Below, piece after piece: positions 37,933-48,397 of a stretch of DNA of 64,000 bases. The notes under the pieces were generated by a model. The model saw only the letters and a list, made by a program, of their open reading frames with translations. It did not search any database and had not been told where the DNA came from. Positions within the stretch are counted from its first letter, which is position 1; every line of letters begins with the position of its first letter. The translations under genes were made by a program, and so were the position numbers. The stretch comes from Kluyvera genomosp. 1 (GTDB taxonomy: Bacteria > Pseudomonadota > Gammaproteobacteria > Enterobacterales > Enterobacteriaceae): the NCBI RefSeq assembly GCF_001266615.1, contig NZ_LGHZ01000031.1, positions 1 through 64,000 on the forward strand, given 5' to 3'.

Positions 37933-38445
37933 ATGAGTCAGGTGAGCGCTGAATTTATCCCAGCACGCGTTGCTATTCTTACTATTTCCAGTCGCCGTGG
38001 CGAAGAGGATGACACCTCCGGTCACTTCCTGCGCGATTCCGCCCAGGAAGCGGGCCATCAGGTCGTCGATAAGGCCATTGTCAAAGAGAACCGTTACCAG
38101 ATCCGCGCCCAGGTCTCTGCGTGGATTGCCCGTGATGATGTCCAGGTCGTGCTGATCACCGGTGGTACCGGATTGACCGATGGCGATCAGGCGCCTGAAG
38201 CCCTGCTGCCGCTGTTTGACCGGGAAATTGAGGGTTTTGGTGAAGTGTTCCGCATGCTCTCTTTCGAAGAAATTGGCACCGCGACGCTGCAATCGCGCGC
38301 TGTCGCCGGAATAGCAAACCGGACCCTGATTTTTGCGATGCCGGGTTCAACCAAAGCGTGCCGCACCGCGTGGGATAACATCATTGCCCCACAGCTTGAT
38401 GCCCGTACGCGTCCCTGCAACTTCCACCCTCATCTGAAGAAATAA
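37933..38445 (+). CDS. moaB: molybdenum cofactor biosynthesis protein MoaB
   Basis: A 170-residue MogA/MoaB-fold protein. The E. coli homologue's role is uncertain because MogA performs the molybdopterin adenylylation. Motifs are [17 protein letters not shown] (about 77-93), [21 protein letters not shown] and [14 protein letters not shown]. An AAGGAG site precedes the ATG at 37933; the long open frame upstream of it is out of frame with moaA and is not coding. It lies 22 bases after moaA. Confidence 0.97.
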   Translation: MSQVSAEFIPARVAILTISSRRGEEDDTSGHFLRDSAQEAGHQVVDKAIVKENRYQIRAQVSAWIARDDVQVVLITGGTGLTDGDQAPEALLPLFDREIEGFGEVFRMLSFEEIGTATLQSRAVAGIANRTLIFAMPGSTKACRTAWDNIIAPQLDARTRPCNFHPHLKK

Positions 38446-38449
38446 TACG

Positions 38450-38935
38450 ATGTCGCAACTGACCCATATCAACGCGGCGGGCGAAGCCCATATGGTGGAT
38501 GTCTCCGCCAAGGCAGAAACCGTCCGTGAAGCGCGCGCTGAAGCGTTCGTCACTATGCTGCCGGAAACGCTGTCGATGATTATCGACGGGAGTCATCACA
38601 AGGGCGACGTCTTTGCCACTGCCCGCATCGCCGGCATTCAGGCGGCAAAACGCACCTGGGATTTGATCCCGCTGTGTCATCCACTCATGCTGAGCAAGGT
38701 TGAAGTGAATCTGCAGGCTCAGCCGGAGCACAACCGCGTACGCATTGAATCCCTGTGCCGCTTGACCGGAAAGACCGGCGTTGAGATGGAAGCGCTGACT
38801 GCAGCGTCGGTTGCGGCACTCACTATTTATGACATGTGCAAAGCGGTACAAAAAGACATGGTCATTGGCCCGGTGCGCCTGCTGGCGAAAAGCGGCGGTA
38901 AATCGGGCGATTTTAAGGTGGATGCTCATGATTAA
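38450..38935 (+). CDS. moaC: cyclic pyranopterin monophosphate synthase MoaC
   Basis: Converts 3',8-cyclo-GTP to cyclic pyranopterin monophosphate after MoaA. The 161 residues equal E. coli MoaC, with [16 protein letters not shown] at the start, [20 protein letters not shown] (about 61-80, active site) and [17 protein letters not shown]. It begins four bases after moaB and overlaps moaD by eight bases. Confidence 0.98.
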   Translation: MSQLTHINAAGEAHMVDVSAKAETVREARAEAFVTMLPETLSMIIDGSHHKGDVFATARIAGIQAAKRTWDLIPLCHPLMLSKVEVNLQAQPEHNRVRIESLCRLTGKTGVEMEALTAASVAALTIYDMCKAVQKDMVIGPVRLLAKSGGKSGDFKVDAHD

Positions 38936-39173
38936 TGTGCTGTTTTTTGCCCAGGTCCGCGAGCTGGTTGGCGCTGACTCGCTGACGCTGGCACCTGAGT
39001 TTTCAACGGTAGAAGCCGTGCGCCAGCATTTGGTGGCGCATGAAGGGCGCTGGGCGCTGGCGCTGGAAGAGGGCAAGCTGCTGGCAGCGGTCAATCAGAC
39101 GCTGGTGAGTTTCGACCACCCTGTTGTCGACGGCGATGAAGTGGCGTTTTTCCCACCGGTTACGGGAGGTTGA
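38928..39173 (+). CDS. moaD: molybdopterin synthase sulfur carrier subunit MoaD
   Basis: An 81-residue ubiquitin-fold protein whose C-terminal Gly-Gly (ending PPVTGG) is adenylylated and thiocarboxylated to donate sulfur to the pterin. It starts in the end of moaC at [13 protein letters not shown] and ends one base before moaE. Length equals E. coli MoaD and the C-terminal tail is intact. Confidence 0.97.
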   Translation: MINVLFFAQVRELVGADSLTLAPEFSTVEAVRQHLVAHEGRWALALEEGKLLAAVNQTLVSFDHPVVDGDEVAFFPPVTGG

Positions 39174-39174
39174 G

Positions 39175-39627
39175 ATGAGTGAAACCCGTATTCGCGTCGG
39201 TCATGAGCCGTTTAGCGTTGGCGAAGAATATCCGTGGCTGGCTGCGCGGGATGAAGACGGTGCGGTTGTCACTTTCACCGGGAAAGTGCGTAACCACAAT
39301 CTGGGTGACAGCGTCAAAGCACTGAGCCTTGAGCACTATCCGGGCATGACAGAAAAAGCGCTGGCGGAAATCGTCGACGCCGCACGCGAACGTTGGCCAC
39401 TGGGCCGCGTCACCGTGATTCATCGTATTGGTGAACTGTGGCCTGGCGAAGAGATCGTTTTTGTCGGCGTCACCAGCGCACATCGCAGCAGCGCCTTTGA
39501 CGCGGGCGAATTTATCATGGACTATCTAAAGACCCGCGCGCCGTTCTGGAAGCGTGAAGCGACTCCGGAAGGTGAGCGTTGGGTGGAAGCGCGCGACAGC
39601 GATAAACAGGCAGCCGAGCGCTGGTAG
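39175..39627 (+). CDS. moaE: molybdopterin synthase catalytic subunit MoaE
   Basis: Catalytic subunit that, with MoaD, inserts the dithiolene sulfurs. The 150 residues equal E. coli MoaE, with GAVVTFTGKVRNHNLGD (about 28-44), HRIGELWPGEEIVFVGVTSAHR and YLKTRAPFWKRE, which contains the catalytic lysines. The start MSETRIRVG lies one base after the moaD stop, with AGGTTGAG as the ribosome site. Last of moaABCDE. Confidence 0.97.
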   Translation: MSETRIRVGHEPFSVGEEYPWLAARDEDGAVVTFTGKVRNHNLGDSVKALSLEHYPGMTEKALAEIVDAARERWPLGRVTVIHRIGELWPGEEIVFVGVTSAHRSSAFDAGEFIMDYLKTRAPFWKREATPEGERWVEARDSDKQAAERW

Positions 39628-39648
39628 AGTACACTTAAATTCATGGAG

Positions 39649-39681
39649 TTCAGGCTGTCGCGAATGCGCAGACAGCCTGAA
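39649..39681. other. perfect 11-bp inverted repeat after moaE
   Basis: TTCAGGCTGTC and GACAGCCTGAA flank an 11-base centre, 21 bases after the moaE stop. No T run follows, so it may be a transcript-end stabiliser or a Rho-assisted stop rather than an intrinsic terminator. Confidence 0.6.
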
Positions 39682-39725
39682 TAACGGCGAATATTTTAGG
39701 TTCATACTAACTTCAGGAGAACGTC

Positions 39726-40430
39726 ATGGAACGATTCCCGCGCTCAGATTCTATTGTGCAGGCGCGTAGCGGCCTGCAAACCTATATGGCACAGGTGTAT
39801 GGCTGGATGACCTGTGGTCTGCTGCTGACCGCGTTTATTGCGTGGTATGCGGCAAATACACCGGCCGTGATGGAGTTTGTTTTCTCCAGCAAAATCACCT
39901 TCTTTGGGCTGATTATCGCCCAGTTGGCGCTGGTATTCGTGCTCTCAGGTATGGTGCAGCGCCTCAGTGCCGGTATGGCGACGACGCTGTTTATGCTCTA
40001 TTCGGCGCTCACCGGGCTAACGCTTTCCAGTATTTTCATCGTCTACACCTATTCGTCGATTGCCAGCACCTTCGTGGTGACGGGCGGCATGTTCGGTATC
40101 ATGAGCCTGTATGGTTACACCACCAAACGTGACCTCAGCGGCTTCGGTAATATGCTGTTTATGGCGCTTATCGGTATCGTACTGGCCTCTCTGGTGAACT
40201 TCTGGCTGAAAAGCGAAGCGCTGATGTGGGCGGTGACCTATATCGGGGTGATCGTGTTTGTTGGCCTCACCGCCTATGACACCCAGAAGCTGAAAAACAT
40301 TGGCGAACAGATTGATGTACGTGATTCATCAAACCTACGTAAATACGCCATTCTCGGCGCGCTAACCCTGTATCTCGACTTCATCAACCTGTTCCTGATG
40401 CTGCTGCGTATCTTTGGCAACCGCCGTTAA
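39726..40430 (+). CDS. ybhL: YbhL, Bax-inhibitor-1 family membrane protein
   Basis: A 234-residue inner-membrane protein with seven hydrophobic segments and the BI-1 family signature TAYDTQKLKNIGEQ (about 180-193), a region linked to pH-gated calcium leak in relatives. Length equals E. coli YbhL. Function in bacteria is not established. A CAGGAG site precedes the ATG. E. coli has ybhM, ybhN, clsB and ybhP next; here ybhQ follows directly. Confidence 0.93.
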   Translation: MERFPRSDSIVQARSGLQTYMAQVYGWMTCGLLLTAFIAWYAANTPAVMEFVFSSKITFFGLIIAQLALVFVLSGMVQRLSAGMATTLFMLYSALTGLTLSSIFIVYTYSSIASTFVVTGGMFGIMSLYGYTTKRDLSGFGNMLFMALIGIVLASLVNFWLKSEALMWAVTYIGVIVFVGLTAYDTQKLKNIGEQIDVRDSSNLRKYAILGALTLYLDFINLFLMLLRIFGNRR

Positions 40431-40548
40431 GCCATTCCTCTAACCCGGTGCTGTTTGATAGCGCCGGGTATTCTCACCGCATTTCCCTGCGTTAAACCCT
40501 CCGTTTAGTGAATGTTTCGGCGCTGTTTTACACAATACGGATGAAAAT

Positions 40549-40564
40549 GTGACACCACTGTCAC
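40549..40564. promoter_or_regulatory. palindrome GTGACA-CCAC-TGTCAC upstream of ybhQ
   Basis: A perfect 6-bp inverted repeat around a 4-base centre, 80 bases before the ybhQ start. It looks like an operator, but I cannot name the regulator; it does not fit CRP spacing. Confidence 0.4.
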
Positions 40565-40643
40565 AAAAAGAAGCACCTTTACGGAATTTTCCGTAGACTT
40601 GAGTACTCTGAATAAGCAAATAAAATTCTTCAGGAGAGAAGCC

Positions 40644-41054
40644 ATGAAGTGGCAACAACGAATTCGTGTCGCAACCGGGCTAGGTTGTTGGCAGATTATG
40701 TTGCATTTACTGGTCGTCGCCGTGTTGGTCATGGGCTGGATGAGCGGCACCTTAGTGCGCGTTGGATTAGGCCTTTGCGTGCTGTACGCCGTGAGCGTAT
40801 TGCTGATGCTGGCGCTGCAGCGCCACCCCGATAAACGTTGGCGCGATGTCGCCGATGTCTTCGAAGAACTGACGACGACCTGGTATTTTGGCGCCGCGAT
40901 GATTGCCGTCTGGCTGCTTTCGCGCGTCCTACAAAATCACTTTCTGCTGGCGCTGGCTGGGCTGGCGATCCTTGCGGGGCCAGCCGTATTCTCGCTGCTG
41001 GTGAAAGATAAATCCTCAGGCGATCTTGCGGCGAAACATCGCGTACGCCACTGA
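40644..41054 (+). CDS. ybhQ: YbhQ, inner-membrane protein of unknown function
   Basis: A 136-residue protein homologous to E. coli YbhQ, of equal length. It has four hydrophobic segments and the conserved stretches [22 protein letters not shown] and [14 protein letters not shown]. No catalytic motif is visible. The ATG at 40644 follows AGGAGAG; an upstream frame of 15 codons was rejected. Its 3' end overlaps the convergent ybhR coding sequence by 39 bases. Confidence 0.9.
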   Translation: MKWQQRIRVATGLGCWQIMLHLLVVAVLVMGWMSGTLVRVGLGLCVLYAVSVLLMLALQRHPDKRWRDVADVFEELTTTWYFGAAMIAVWLLSRVLQNHFLLALAGLAILAGPAVFSLLVKDKSSGDLAAKHRVRH

Positions 41055-42122
41055 TCCCGTCGTGGCCGCTATAAACAGTAGCGGCCACAAACTCCCCCAG
41101 ATAATCGACAGACTCGCATCCTTCAAATAGATCTGCTTGGTGATATCCGTGAAATGGCGGATAGGGTTTATCCACGTCAGATGCTGCAGCCACACAGGCA
41201 TGTTCTCCACCGGAGAGACATACCCTGACAACAAAATGGCTGGCATCATAAAGACAAACACGCCGATAAATGCCTGCTGCTGCGTGGAACACAGCGATGA
41301 AATCAACAGGCCAAATCCTACCAGCGACAGCCCGTAAATCACCATCGTGAAGTAAAACAGCGCCAGCGAACCGGCAAAGGGGATTTGATACGCCCAGATG
41401 CCAACGCCCAGCACGATGCTGGCCTGCGCTGTGGCGACAATCAGCGCCGGAACCGCTTTGCCGACGAAGATTTGCCAGGTGGCAAGCGGCGAAACCAGCA
41501 GTTGATCGAGCGTGCCCTGTTCGCGTTCGCGTGCCACTGACAGCGAGGTAACAATCATCACGCCGATGGTGGTTATCATGGCGATAAGCGACGGCACCAC
41601 AAACCATTTATAGTCGAGATTCGGGTTATACCAGTTACGCACCACCAGCTCGCTGTTATTCGGTTTCGCTTTCCCCTCCAGCAATTCTTGCTGATAGTTT
41701 TTGACTATTTGCTGCAGGTAGTTGGCGGCAATCTGCGCGCTGTTGGAGTTACGTCCGTCGAGTAAAAGCTGCATCGGCGCGGTCTGGTAGATATCGAGAT
41801 TACGCGAGAAATCAGCCGGGAAGCGTACCAGCAGCAACGCTTTCTGCGTGTCGATGGTGGGCTGGATCTCCTGCGGGCTTTTCAGCAGCAGAACGTGGGT
41901 AAAGGCTTTGGCGCGCGCAAAACGCTGGGTCAATTCAACCGAATGCTTACCGTTGTCTTCGTTATAGACGGCAATAGTGGCGTTGGTCACCTCAAGCGTA
42001 GCGGCAAACGGGAACAATAAGACCTGAATCAGCACCGGTGCAATCAAAATGGCGCGGGTCTGCGGCTCGCGCAGCAGCGATTGCAGCTCTTTGCGGATCA
42101 GGGTCCATAAACGATAAAACAT
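41016..42122 (-). CDS. ybhR: ABC-2 type permease YbhR
   Basis: Membrane subunit of the YbhGFSR exporter; E. coli work links the system to cefoperazone, chloramphenicol and cation efflux. The 368 residues equal E. coli YbhR. One N-terminal helix, a large periplasmic loop (about 45-170), and five C-terminal helices with [21 protein letters not shown] form the ABC-2 fold. The start [20 protein letters not shown] was chosen over one ten codons upstream. It follows ybhS by 50 bases. Confidence 0.94.
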   Translation of the reverse strand: MFYRLWTLIRKELQSLLREPQTRAILIAPVLIQVLLFPFAATLEVTNATIAVYNEDNGKHSVELTQRFARAKAFTHVLLLKSPQEIQPTIDTQKALLLVRFPADFSRNLDIYQTAPMQLLLDGRNSNSAQIAANYLQQIVKNYQQELLEGKAKPNNSELVVRNWYNPNLDYKWFVVPSLIAMITTIGVMIVTSLSVAREREQGTLDQLLVSPLATWQIFVGKAVPALIVATAQASIVLGVGIWAYQIPFAGSLALFYFTMVIYGLSLVGFGLLISSLCSTQQQAFIGVFVFMMPAILLSGYVSPVENMPVWLQHLTWINPIRHFTDITKQIYLKDASLSIIWGSLWPLLFIAATTGSVAYAMFRRKIA

Positions 42123-42172
42123 GGTACCGTCCTCATTCGGGTGGTGTTTCACTCACCCAACAAACATCAGCG

Positions 42173-43306
42173 TTAATCCAATCGACGTTTGGTTTTTATC
42201 CACGTCAGGCCAATAAACATCACCGCCGAAGCGATTAAAAAGAGCGTGTTCACAATCAGTACCACCGGAATATTGCCCGCCAGGAACAGGCTTTGTAGGG
42301 TGCTGACGAAATAGCGCGCCGGAATAATGTAGGTCACGATGCGAATCGCTGCGGGCATACTGTCTATCTGGAAAATAAACCCGGACAGCATAATTGATGG
42401 CAGGAATGCGGCGTTCAGCGCCACCTGCGCGGCGTTAAACTGATTGCGGGTGATGGTCGAAATCAGCAGCCCCATTCCCAGCGTGCTGAGTAAAAACAGG
42501 CTGGTGATGAAAAACAGAATAATGAGCGAACCGCGATAGGGCACGCCGAGAATAAAAACTGACACCAGCATACACAGCAGCATCGCCAGCATGCCGAGGA
42601 AATAGTAAGGGATCAGCTTACACAGCAGCAGCTCTACGCGGGTGACTTCGGTGGAAAGCAGGGCCTCCATGGTCCCGCGCTCCCATTCTCGGGCGATGAC
42701 CAGCGAGGTCAGGATGGCGCCGATGACCGTCATGATGATGGTTATCGCTCCGGGGATAATAAAGTGCTGGCTGATGGCCGCCGGGTTAAACCAGTAGCGG
42801 GTCTGCACGTCGATAAGCGGCTCGAAGCTTTGGCCGTTATCCTCTGCGCGCTGTTGTTGCCAGATTTGCCAGATACCCTCGACGTAGCCCTGCACGAAGT
42901 TGGCGGTGTTTGGTTCACTGCCATCGGTGATCACCTGAATCGGTGCATCATCACCGACGCGCGCCATTTTCTTATCGAAATCCACCGGGACGACAATCAG
43001 GCCGCGAATGCGCCCGGCCTGCATCATCTCAACCAGTTGGCCGCGATTGTCGCTGATGGTGGCATCAATGTAGGGCGAGCCGGTGAGCGTATGGGTAAAA
43101 TCTAACGCCTCTTTGCTCTGCTGTTCCAGCAGCACGCCGACTCTGAGTTTGCTGGAGTCGAGGTTAATGCCGTAGCCAAAGATAAACAGCAGCAGTAGCG
43201 GAATCACCACCGCAATCAGCCAACTGCTGGGGTCGCGGATGATCTGCCGCGTCTCTTTCACGCACAGCGCACGCACGCGCCGCCATGACAGACTCTTAAC
43301 GCTCAT
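42173..43306 (-). CDS. ybhS: ABC-2 type permease YbhS
   Basis: Second membrane subunit of the exporter, paralogous to YbhR. The 377 residues equal E. coli. It has the same topology, with an N-terminal helix ([20 protein letters not shown]), a periplasmic loop, and a helical C-terminal half containing [19 protein letters not shown]. The start [14 protein letters not shown] lies inside the end of ybhF (11-base overlap), indicating coupled translation. Confidence 0.94.
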   Translation of the reverse strand: MSVKSLSWRRVRALCVKETRQIIRDPSSWLIAVVIPLLLLFIFGYGINLDSSKLRVGVLLEQQSKEALDFTHTLTGSPYIDATISDNRGQLVEMMQAGRIRGLIVVPVDFDKKMARVGDDAPIQVITDGSEPNTANFVQGYVEGIWQIWQQQRAEDNGQSFEPLIDVQTRYWFNPAAISQHFIIPGAITIIMTVIGAILTSLVIAREWERGTMEALLSTEVTRVELLLCKLIPYYFLGMLAMLLCMLVSVFILGVPYRGSLIILFFITSLFLLSTLGMGLLISTITRNQFNAAQVALNAAFLPSIMLSGFIFQIDSMPAAIRIVTYIIPARYFVSTLQSLFLAGNIPVVLIVNTLFLIASAVMFIGLTWIKTKRRLD

Positions 43307-45035
43307 TGGCATGCTCCTTATCCCAATCATTGATCAGAGTGATAAAGGCCTGTTCCATGGTCGGGTCTGGCTGCTGCTCATCGGCGGCCTGCGCCTTTAA
43401 ATTGTCCGGTGTACCGCTGGCAATCAGCTTACCGCGATAGACCAGCCCGATGCGGTCGCAGTACTCTGCTTCATCCATAAAGTGAGTGGTCACCATCACG
43501 GTCACGCCTTTCTCCACCATACTGTTGATGTGCAGCCAAAATTCACGGCGGGTGATGGGGTCAACACCGGAGGTGGGTTCATCGAGAAACAGAATATCCG
43601 GCTCATGCATCAGCGAACAGGCCAGCGCCAGACGCTGCTTAAAGCCCAGCGGCAGCGCATCGGTGGTGTGTCGAGCGATTTCATCGAGGCCGAAGGCCTC
43701 GCTCATGCTGCGAATTTTGTCGTTTTGCGCCTTCCCGCGTAGGCCGTAAACGCCGGAGAAAAAACGCAGATTCTGCTCCACGGTCAGGTTTCCGTAGAGA
43801 GAGAATTTTTGCGCCATATAGCCTAAATGCTGGCGCGCTTTACCGGACCCGGTTTTCAAATCCATATTCAGCACCAGCGCGTTGCCGGAAGTGGGGACTA
43901 ACAAACCACACATCATTTTAAAGGTGGTCGATTTACCCGCGCCGTTTGGCCCCAACAGGCCAAAAATTTCGCCGCGCTTCACGGCAAAATTAACGTGGTC
44001 GGTAGCGGCGAAATCACCGAACTTTTTGGTCAGCTCTTTCGCTTCAATCACCGTCTCATCCGCTGAGCCTTCGACGGTATGCAGAATAGCGCCCAGCGGC
44101 GATTCCGATGTGCCCGCGCCGCCCAAGAGATCGATAAACGCATCCTCAAAACGCGGCGTGGTTTCTTCAATTTCCAGTTCCGGCATTCCCGGCGCATTTC
44201 TTAGGTCGTCAGCGGTGGCCGATTTTTTCAGGATGGTGCGCACCGAGCGGCCTTGAATCATGCCGTCGCTGACCATCTCCTGCTTCAGCGCTCGCTGCAG
44301 CAGCTTACGGTTGTTTTCTGCCGGGCTGTGCATCAGGAAGCTGCGTCCGGCCATTGTTCGGGTGAGGGCGGTCGGCTCGCCCTGATACAGCAGCTCGCCT
44401 TCATTCATCAGCAGCACGTCCTGGCACTGCTCGGCTTCATCGAGGTAGGAGGTGCTCCAGAGGATCAGCATGCCGTCGCCCGCCAGTTCGTGCACCATCT
44501 GCCAGAGTTCGCGGCGGGAGATGGGGTCCACGCCGACGCCGGGCTCATCCAACAGCAGTACTTTCGGCTCGCCGACTAGAGTACAGGCCAGGCCCAGTTT
44601 TTGTTTCATACCGCCGGAAAGCTTGCCCGCCAGCCGCGAGGTAAATGGCCCCAGCGAGGTAAATTCCAACAGGCGATCGAAGGTTTTCTCGCGAATTTCA
44701 CCGGTGACGCTGCGCAGATCGGCGTAGAGATTGAGGTTCTCCATGACCGTCAGGTCTTCATACAGGCCGAACTTTTGCGGCATATAGCCGAGCACCGCGT
44801 GCAGGGCGCTGTCATCACGAATGGGATCGAGCCCCAGCACCGTTGCGCTGCCCTTGTCGGGTTTCAGTAACCCAGCCAGCATCCGCATCAGCGTGGTTTT
44901 TCCCGCGCCATCCGGTCCAACGAGCCCGGTGACGTAGCCCGATTGAATGGTGCAGTCCAGCCGGGCGACCGCCGGTTTTTTCATGTCAGCGAACTGTTTG
45001 ACCAGCCCCTGGAGCTGGATCTGATGCTCACTCAT
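43296..45035 (-). CDS. ybhF: twin ATPase subunit YbhF of the YbhGFSR exporter
   Basis: Two ABC domains fused in 579 residues (578 in E. coli). Domain 1 has Walker [12 protein letters not shown] (about 39-49), signature [12 protein letters not shown] and [12 protein letters not shown]. Domain 2 has Walker [13 protein letters not shown] and [12 protein letters not shown], with [12 protein letters not shown] at the signature position. Domain 2 departs from the LSGGQ consensus at that position, as in the family. It overlaps ybhG by eight bases and ybhS by 11. Confidence 0.95.
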   Translation of the reverse strand: MSEHQIQLQGLVKQFADMKKPAVARLDCTIQSGYVTGLVGPDGAGKTTLMRMLAGLLKPDKGSATVLGLDPIRDDSALHAVLGYMPQKFGLYEDLTVMENLNLYADLRSVTGEIREKTFDRLLEFTSLGPFTSRLAGKLSGGMKQKLGLACTLVGEPKVLLLDEPGVGVDPISRRELWQMVHELAGDGMLILWSTSYLDEAEQCQDVLLMNEGELLYQGEPTALTRTMAGRSFLMHSPAENNRKLLQRALKQEMVSDGMIQGRSVRTILKKSATADDLRNAPGMPELEIEETTPRFEDAFIDLLGGAGTSESPLGAILHTVEGSADETVIEAKELTKKFGDFAATDHVNFAVKRGEIFGLLGPNGAGKSTTFKMMCGLLVPTSGNALVLNMDLKTGSGKARQHLGYMAQKFSLYGNLTVEQNLRFFSGVYGLRGKAQNDKIRSMSEAFGLDEIARHTTDALPLGFKQRLALACSLMHEPDILFLDEPTSGVDPITRREFWLHINSMVEKGVTVMVTTHFMDEAEYCDRIGLVYRGKLIASGTPDNLKAQAADEQQPDPTMEQAFITLINDWDKEHANER

Positions 45036-46026
45036 GGCGAGGCTCGTCGCTAAATTTCAGCGTCACCGGCATCCCTTGGCGCAGGCTATCGTCGGCGTCG
45101 GTGACGATAATGCGCAGACGATAAACCAGATCGGTACGCAGATCCGGGGTTTCGACCGTTTTCGGCGTGAATTCAGCGGTTGGAGAGACAAAGCCAATTT
45201 TTCCGTGGTAAGGCTTATCCGGGCGGCCGTCGGTGTAGAGCAGAATTTCACGCCCCGGTTGCGCCTGATTGAGGTTCTTCTCATCGACGTAAGCGCGAAC
45301 CCACACGGGATGCGTTAATGATAGCGTCAGCACGGTGCTGCCGGCAGTCAGCATGCTGCCAGGCTCTACTGCACGGGTTAATAACGTCCCGTCAGAAGGC
45401 GCGGTCAATACGGTGTCCTGTAAGTCAAGGGTGGATTGCGCCAGCTGCGCCTGTGCCTGTTCAAGATTGGCTTTGGCCTGCGCGATTTCCTGTGGACGGT
45501 TACCCGCACGGTACTGGCTTAATTTATCCTGCGCTGATTTCAACGATGCCAGCGCCTGGTCGCGAGAGGAGCGGGCGTTGGCCAGGTCGTTGGCAGACAG
45601 CAGCCGGCTGTTCCACAGACCCTGCTGACGCTGCAAGAAACTTTGTGCGTAGTCATAGGCTGCCTGTGCTTGTTTGACTGCCGCGGCGGCCTGAGCGATC
45701 TCTTCTGCCCGGTAGCCGGCCATCATCAGATCGTACTGCGCCTGTGCGGTCGCGACGTTGGCTTTGGCCTGCATGAGGGCGTTTTCATACGGCGCCTTGT
45801 CCAGTTCCCCGAGCGTCTGACCCTGCTTAATGGCATCCCCTTCGTCAACGCTCAGGGATTGCAGACGACCGCCGACGCGGAAGCTCATATTGACGGTACG
45901 AATATCTACGTTGCCGTACAGCGTCAGTCCATTGTTTTGCAGGCTTTGATACCACCACGTCCCGCCGCCAATCAGGGCGACGAGGACAGCAACGGCCAGA
46001 ATTATGGCGACCGGTTTTTTCATCAC
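45028..46026 (-). CDS. ybhG: membrane-fusion (HlyD-like) protein YbhG
   Basis: Periplasmic adaptor of the exporter. The 332 residues equal E. coli YbhG. An N-terminal membrane anchor (about 5-24) is followed by a barrel-sandwich half, a coiled-coil hairpin rich in QAQ repeats (about 80-205), and the return strand [17 protein letters not shown]. An outer-membrane partner is presumably TolC. The ATG overlaps the cecR stop by four bases, placing it in the cecR operon. Confidence 0.94.
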   Translation of the reverse strand: MMKKPVAIILAVAVLVALIGGGTWWYQSLQNNGLTLYGNVDIRTVNMSFRVGGRLQSLSVDEGDAIKQGQTLGELDKAPYENALMQAKANVATAQAQYDLMMAGYRAEEIAQAAAAVKQAQAAYDYAQSFLQRQQGLWNSRLLSANDLANARSSRDQALASLKSAQDKLSQYRAGNRPQEIAQAKANLEQAQAQLAQSTLDLQDTVLTAPSDGTLLTRAVEPGSMLTAGSTVLTLSLTHPVWVRAYVDEKNLNQAQPGREILLYTDGRPDKPYHGKIGFVSPTAEFTPKTVETPDLRTDLVYRLRIIVTDADDSLRQGMPVTLKFSDEPRHE

Positions 46027-46697
46027 TTCAGGCTCCTTTGAGTTAATCCTTGCAAGATAAGGTCGACATGACAGGTCACGACCTGGACGATCTGTTCGGT
46101 CTTGTCGGCATCAAACTGTGACCAGCCGGTACGCATCAGGATGGTTTCTCGCCCAAGCCGAAACGCCAGCACTTCGCCAAGCAGGGCGTGGGTGTGCAGA
46201 ATCATCTGCGTGCTGTTGGCGTCGCAGCCGGTATAGGCGGCAATCAGCCGGGTAAGGTGCGTGTGCAGCGGGGCGATGACCCGCTCGTGAATGCGCTGAT
46301 AGGCAGCGGTCGGCGACAGCTGTTCGCGGGAGATGAACTTGCTGAGGCTCAGCGTATCGTCCTGAGTTAGCAGCAAGATCATGTTGCGGCAGGCCTGTAG
46401 GATAAGGGTTCGCATGGCTTCGCGATCGGGCTGCGGCTCGGCAAAAAGTTGTTCAGCAGCCTGAACGTGGGAGCGGAAGTTTTCGCCGATGAAATCGGCA
46501 ATCCACTGCGCGCAGGCCTGGTATAAATCTTCTTTTGAGCCAAAATAGTAGGTAATGGCGGCAATATTCTGCCCGGCCTGAGCGGCAATATCCCGGGTCG
46601 TGGCGTGTAGACCGTATTCGCCGAACTGGGCGAGGGCGGCGGCGATAAGCTGGCTTCTTGCCTGCTCGCCTTTGCTGGTGATTGGCGTCACGTTCAT
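46023..46697 (-). CDS. cecR: TetR-family repressor CecR (YbiH)
   Basis: Represses ybhGFSR and rhlE in E. coli. The N-terminal TetR helix-turn-helix spans about residues 10-50 ([27 protein letters not shown]), and the C-terminal ligand domain has [16 protein letters not shown]. The start at 46697 ([13 protein letters not shown]) gives 224 residues, aligned with the E. coli start; an ATG three codons upstream sits almost against the operator palindrome. First of cecR-ybhG-F-S-R and divergent from rhlE. Confidence 0.93.
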   Translation of the reverse strand: MNVTPITSKGEQARSQLIAAALAQFGEYGLHATTRDIAAQAGQNIAAITYYFGSKEDLYQACAQWIADFIGENFRSHVQAAEQLFAEPQPDREAMRTLILQACRNMILLLTQDDTLSLSKFISREQLSPTAAYQRIHERVIAPLHTHLTRLIAAYTGCDANSTQMILHTHALLGEVLAFRLGRETILMRTGWSQFDADKTEQIVQVVTCHVDLILQGLTQRSLK

Positions 46698-46708
46698 CAT
46701 TGCCATCT

Positions 46709-46736
46709 AAAGTTAATCAATCGATTGATTAACTTT
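46709..46736. promoter_or_regulatory. perfect 28-bp palindrome, probable CecR operator
   Basis: The arm AAAGTTAATCAATC is followed directly by its exact reverse complement, with no central gap. It lies 11 bases upstream of cecR. Both cecR and the divergent rhlE could be controlled from it. The assignment to CecR rests on position and TetR-type symmetry. Confidence 0.85.
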
Positions 46737-46927
46737 ATGCCGGGTTTTTAATCTTGTCCAGTCTGGTGAATAATCTTGTTTTCCAGCGTTAAGGGGATAA
46801 TTTATGCGGTGTATCACAAAAACTGCTACACTCCGCCCCTTCATGACATTGTGGTTTTTGTCATTCCCTCGTTTTTTATCCCCTCGAAAACTACACCGCA
46901 TGCGGTCGGGGTGGGTGTGGAGTATGT

Positions 46928-48301
46928 ATGTCTTTTGATTCTCTCGGATTAAACCCCGAAATTCTGCGTGCCGTTGCTGAGCAAGGCTACCAGGAACCCA
47001 CCCCCATTCAGCAGCAGGCGATTCCTGCTGTACTGCAGGGCCGTGATCTGATGGCGAGCGCCCAAACCGGCACCGGTAAAACCGCAGGCTTTACCCTGCC
47101 GCTGCTGCAGACGCTGGTTTCCCGCGATCCGCATGTTAAAGGCCGTCGCCCGGTACGCGCACTGATCCTGACCCCAACCCGCGAGCTGGCGGCACAGATT
47201 GGTGAAAACGTTCGTGAATACAGCCGCTACCTGAACATCCGTTCGCTGGTGGTTTTCGGTGGTGTCAGTATTAACCCACAGATGATGAAACTGCGCAGCG
47301 GCGTCGATGTGTTGGTGGCAACGCCGGGCCGTTTGCTGGATCTGGAACATCAAAATGCGGTGAAACTCGATCAGGTTGAGATTCTGGTACTTGATGAAGC
47401 GGACCGCATGCTGGATATGGGCTTCATCCACGATATCCGTCGCGTGCTGACTAAGCTGCCGGCGAAGCGCCAGAACTTGCTGTTCTCCGCTACCTTCTCT
47501 GACGACATTAAGGCGCTGGCTGAAAAGCTGCTGACCAACCCGCTGGAAATCGAAGTTGCGCGTCGCAATACTGCTTCTGAGCAAGTGACGCAGCACGTCC
47601 ATATGGTAGACAAAAAGCGCAAACGTGAACTTCTGTCGCAGATGATTGGCGAAGGCAACTGGCAGCAGGTGCTGGTTTTCACCCGTACCAAACACGGTGC
47701 TAACCATTTGGCAGAACAGCTGAATAAAGACGGTATCCGTAGCGCGGCCATTCACGGTAACAAATCGCAGGGCGCACGTACGCGCGCGCTGGCGGACTTC
47801 AAATCTGGCGATATTCGCGTGCTGGTGGCGACCGATATCGCTGCGCGTGGTCTGGACATCGAAGAGCTGCCGCACGTGGTGAACTTCGAACTGCCAAACG
47901 TGCCGGAAGACTACGTTCACCGCATTGGCCGTACCGGCCGTGCGGCGGCAACTGGCGAAGCGCTGTCGCTGGTTTGCGTTGATGAAATCAAACTGCTGCG
48001 CGACATTGAGCGTCTGCTGAAAAAAGAGATTCCGCGTATTGCGCTGCCGGGCTACGAGCCGGATCCGTCTATCAAGGCTGAGCCGATTCAAAACGGTCGC
48101 CAGCAGCGTGGCGGTGGTAACGGCGGTGGTCGTGGTCGCCAGGGCCAGAGCCAAAACCAGGGCGGCGGCCGTGGCCAGCAACAGCCGCGTCGTACCGACG
48201 GCGGAGCCCCGAAAGCGAAACCGCGCAGTGCGGAAGGGAAACCGGCTGGCGATAAGCCTCGTCCATCGCGTCGCCCACGTAAACCGGCGGCGGCACAGTA
48301 A
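46928..48301 (+). CDS. rhlE: ATP-dependent RNA helicase RhlE
   Basis: DEAD-box helicase involved in ribosome assembly. The 457 residues compare with 454 in E. coli. The Q motif is [13 protein letters not shown] (about 20-32), motif I AQTGTGKT, motif [14 protein letters not shown], motif III FSATFS, motif [12 protein letters not shown] and motif [11 protein letters not shown]. The C-terminal tail is a basic, Gly/Gln/Arg-rich low-complexity region (about 385-457) for RNA binding. The tail is the main place where it differs from E. coli. Confidence 0.97.
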   Translation: MSFDSLGLNPEILRAVAEQGYQEPTPIQQQAIPAVLQGRDLMASAQTGTGKTAGFTLPLLQTLVSRDPHVKGRRPVRALILTPTRELAAQIGENVREYSRYLNIRSLVVFGGVSINPQMMKLRSGVDVLVATPGRLLDLEHQNAVKLDQVEILVLDEADRMLDMGFIHDIRRVLTKLPAKRQNLLFSATFSDDIKALAEKLLTNPLEIEVARRNTASEQVTQHVHMVDKKRKRELLSQMIGEGNWQQVLVFTRTKHGANHLAEQLNKDGIRSAAIHGNKSQGARTRALADFKSGDIRVLVATDIAARGLDIEELPHVVNFELPNVPEDYVHRIGRTGRAAATGEALSLVCVDEIKLLRDIERLLKKEIPRIALPGYEPDPSIKAEPIQNGRQQRGGGNGGGRGRQGQSQNQGGGRGQQQPRRTDGGAPKAKPRSAEGKPAGDKPRPSRRPRKPAAAQ

Positions 48302-48307
48302 ATTGCG

Positions 48308-48337
48308 AGCCCGGCTTTAAGCCGGGCTTTCTTTTTT
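48308..48337 (+). terminator. intrinsic terminator of rhlE
   Basis: AGCCCGGC and GCCGGGCT form the stem with a TTTAA loop and a T-rich tail, 7 bases after the rhlE stop. Confidence 0.93.
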
Positions 48338-48363
48338 GCGGCATCGCCCAGAAGATGTCACAA

Positions 48364-48383
48364 TAGTGGCTGTTTATACAGTA
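48364..48383 (+). promoter_or_regulatory. LexA (SOS) box of dinG
   Basis: TAGTGGCTGTTTATACAGTA differs at two early bases from the E. coli dinG box as I recall it (TATTGGCTGTTTATACAGTA). It ends 15 bases before the dinG start codon, so LexA would block initiation. Confidence 0.85.
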
Positions 48384-48397
48384 TCTCAGGTTTTCTC

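Noticed and set aside
46949-48181. A 410-codon open frame antisense to rhlE
   Set aside because: It mirrors a strongly coding, conserved helicase gene and has low-complexity composition from reverse-complemented codons. No ribosome site or family similarity supports it.
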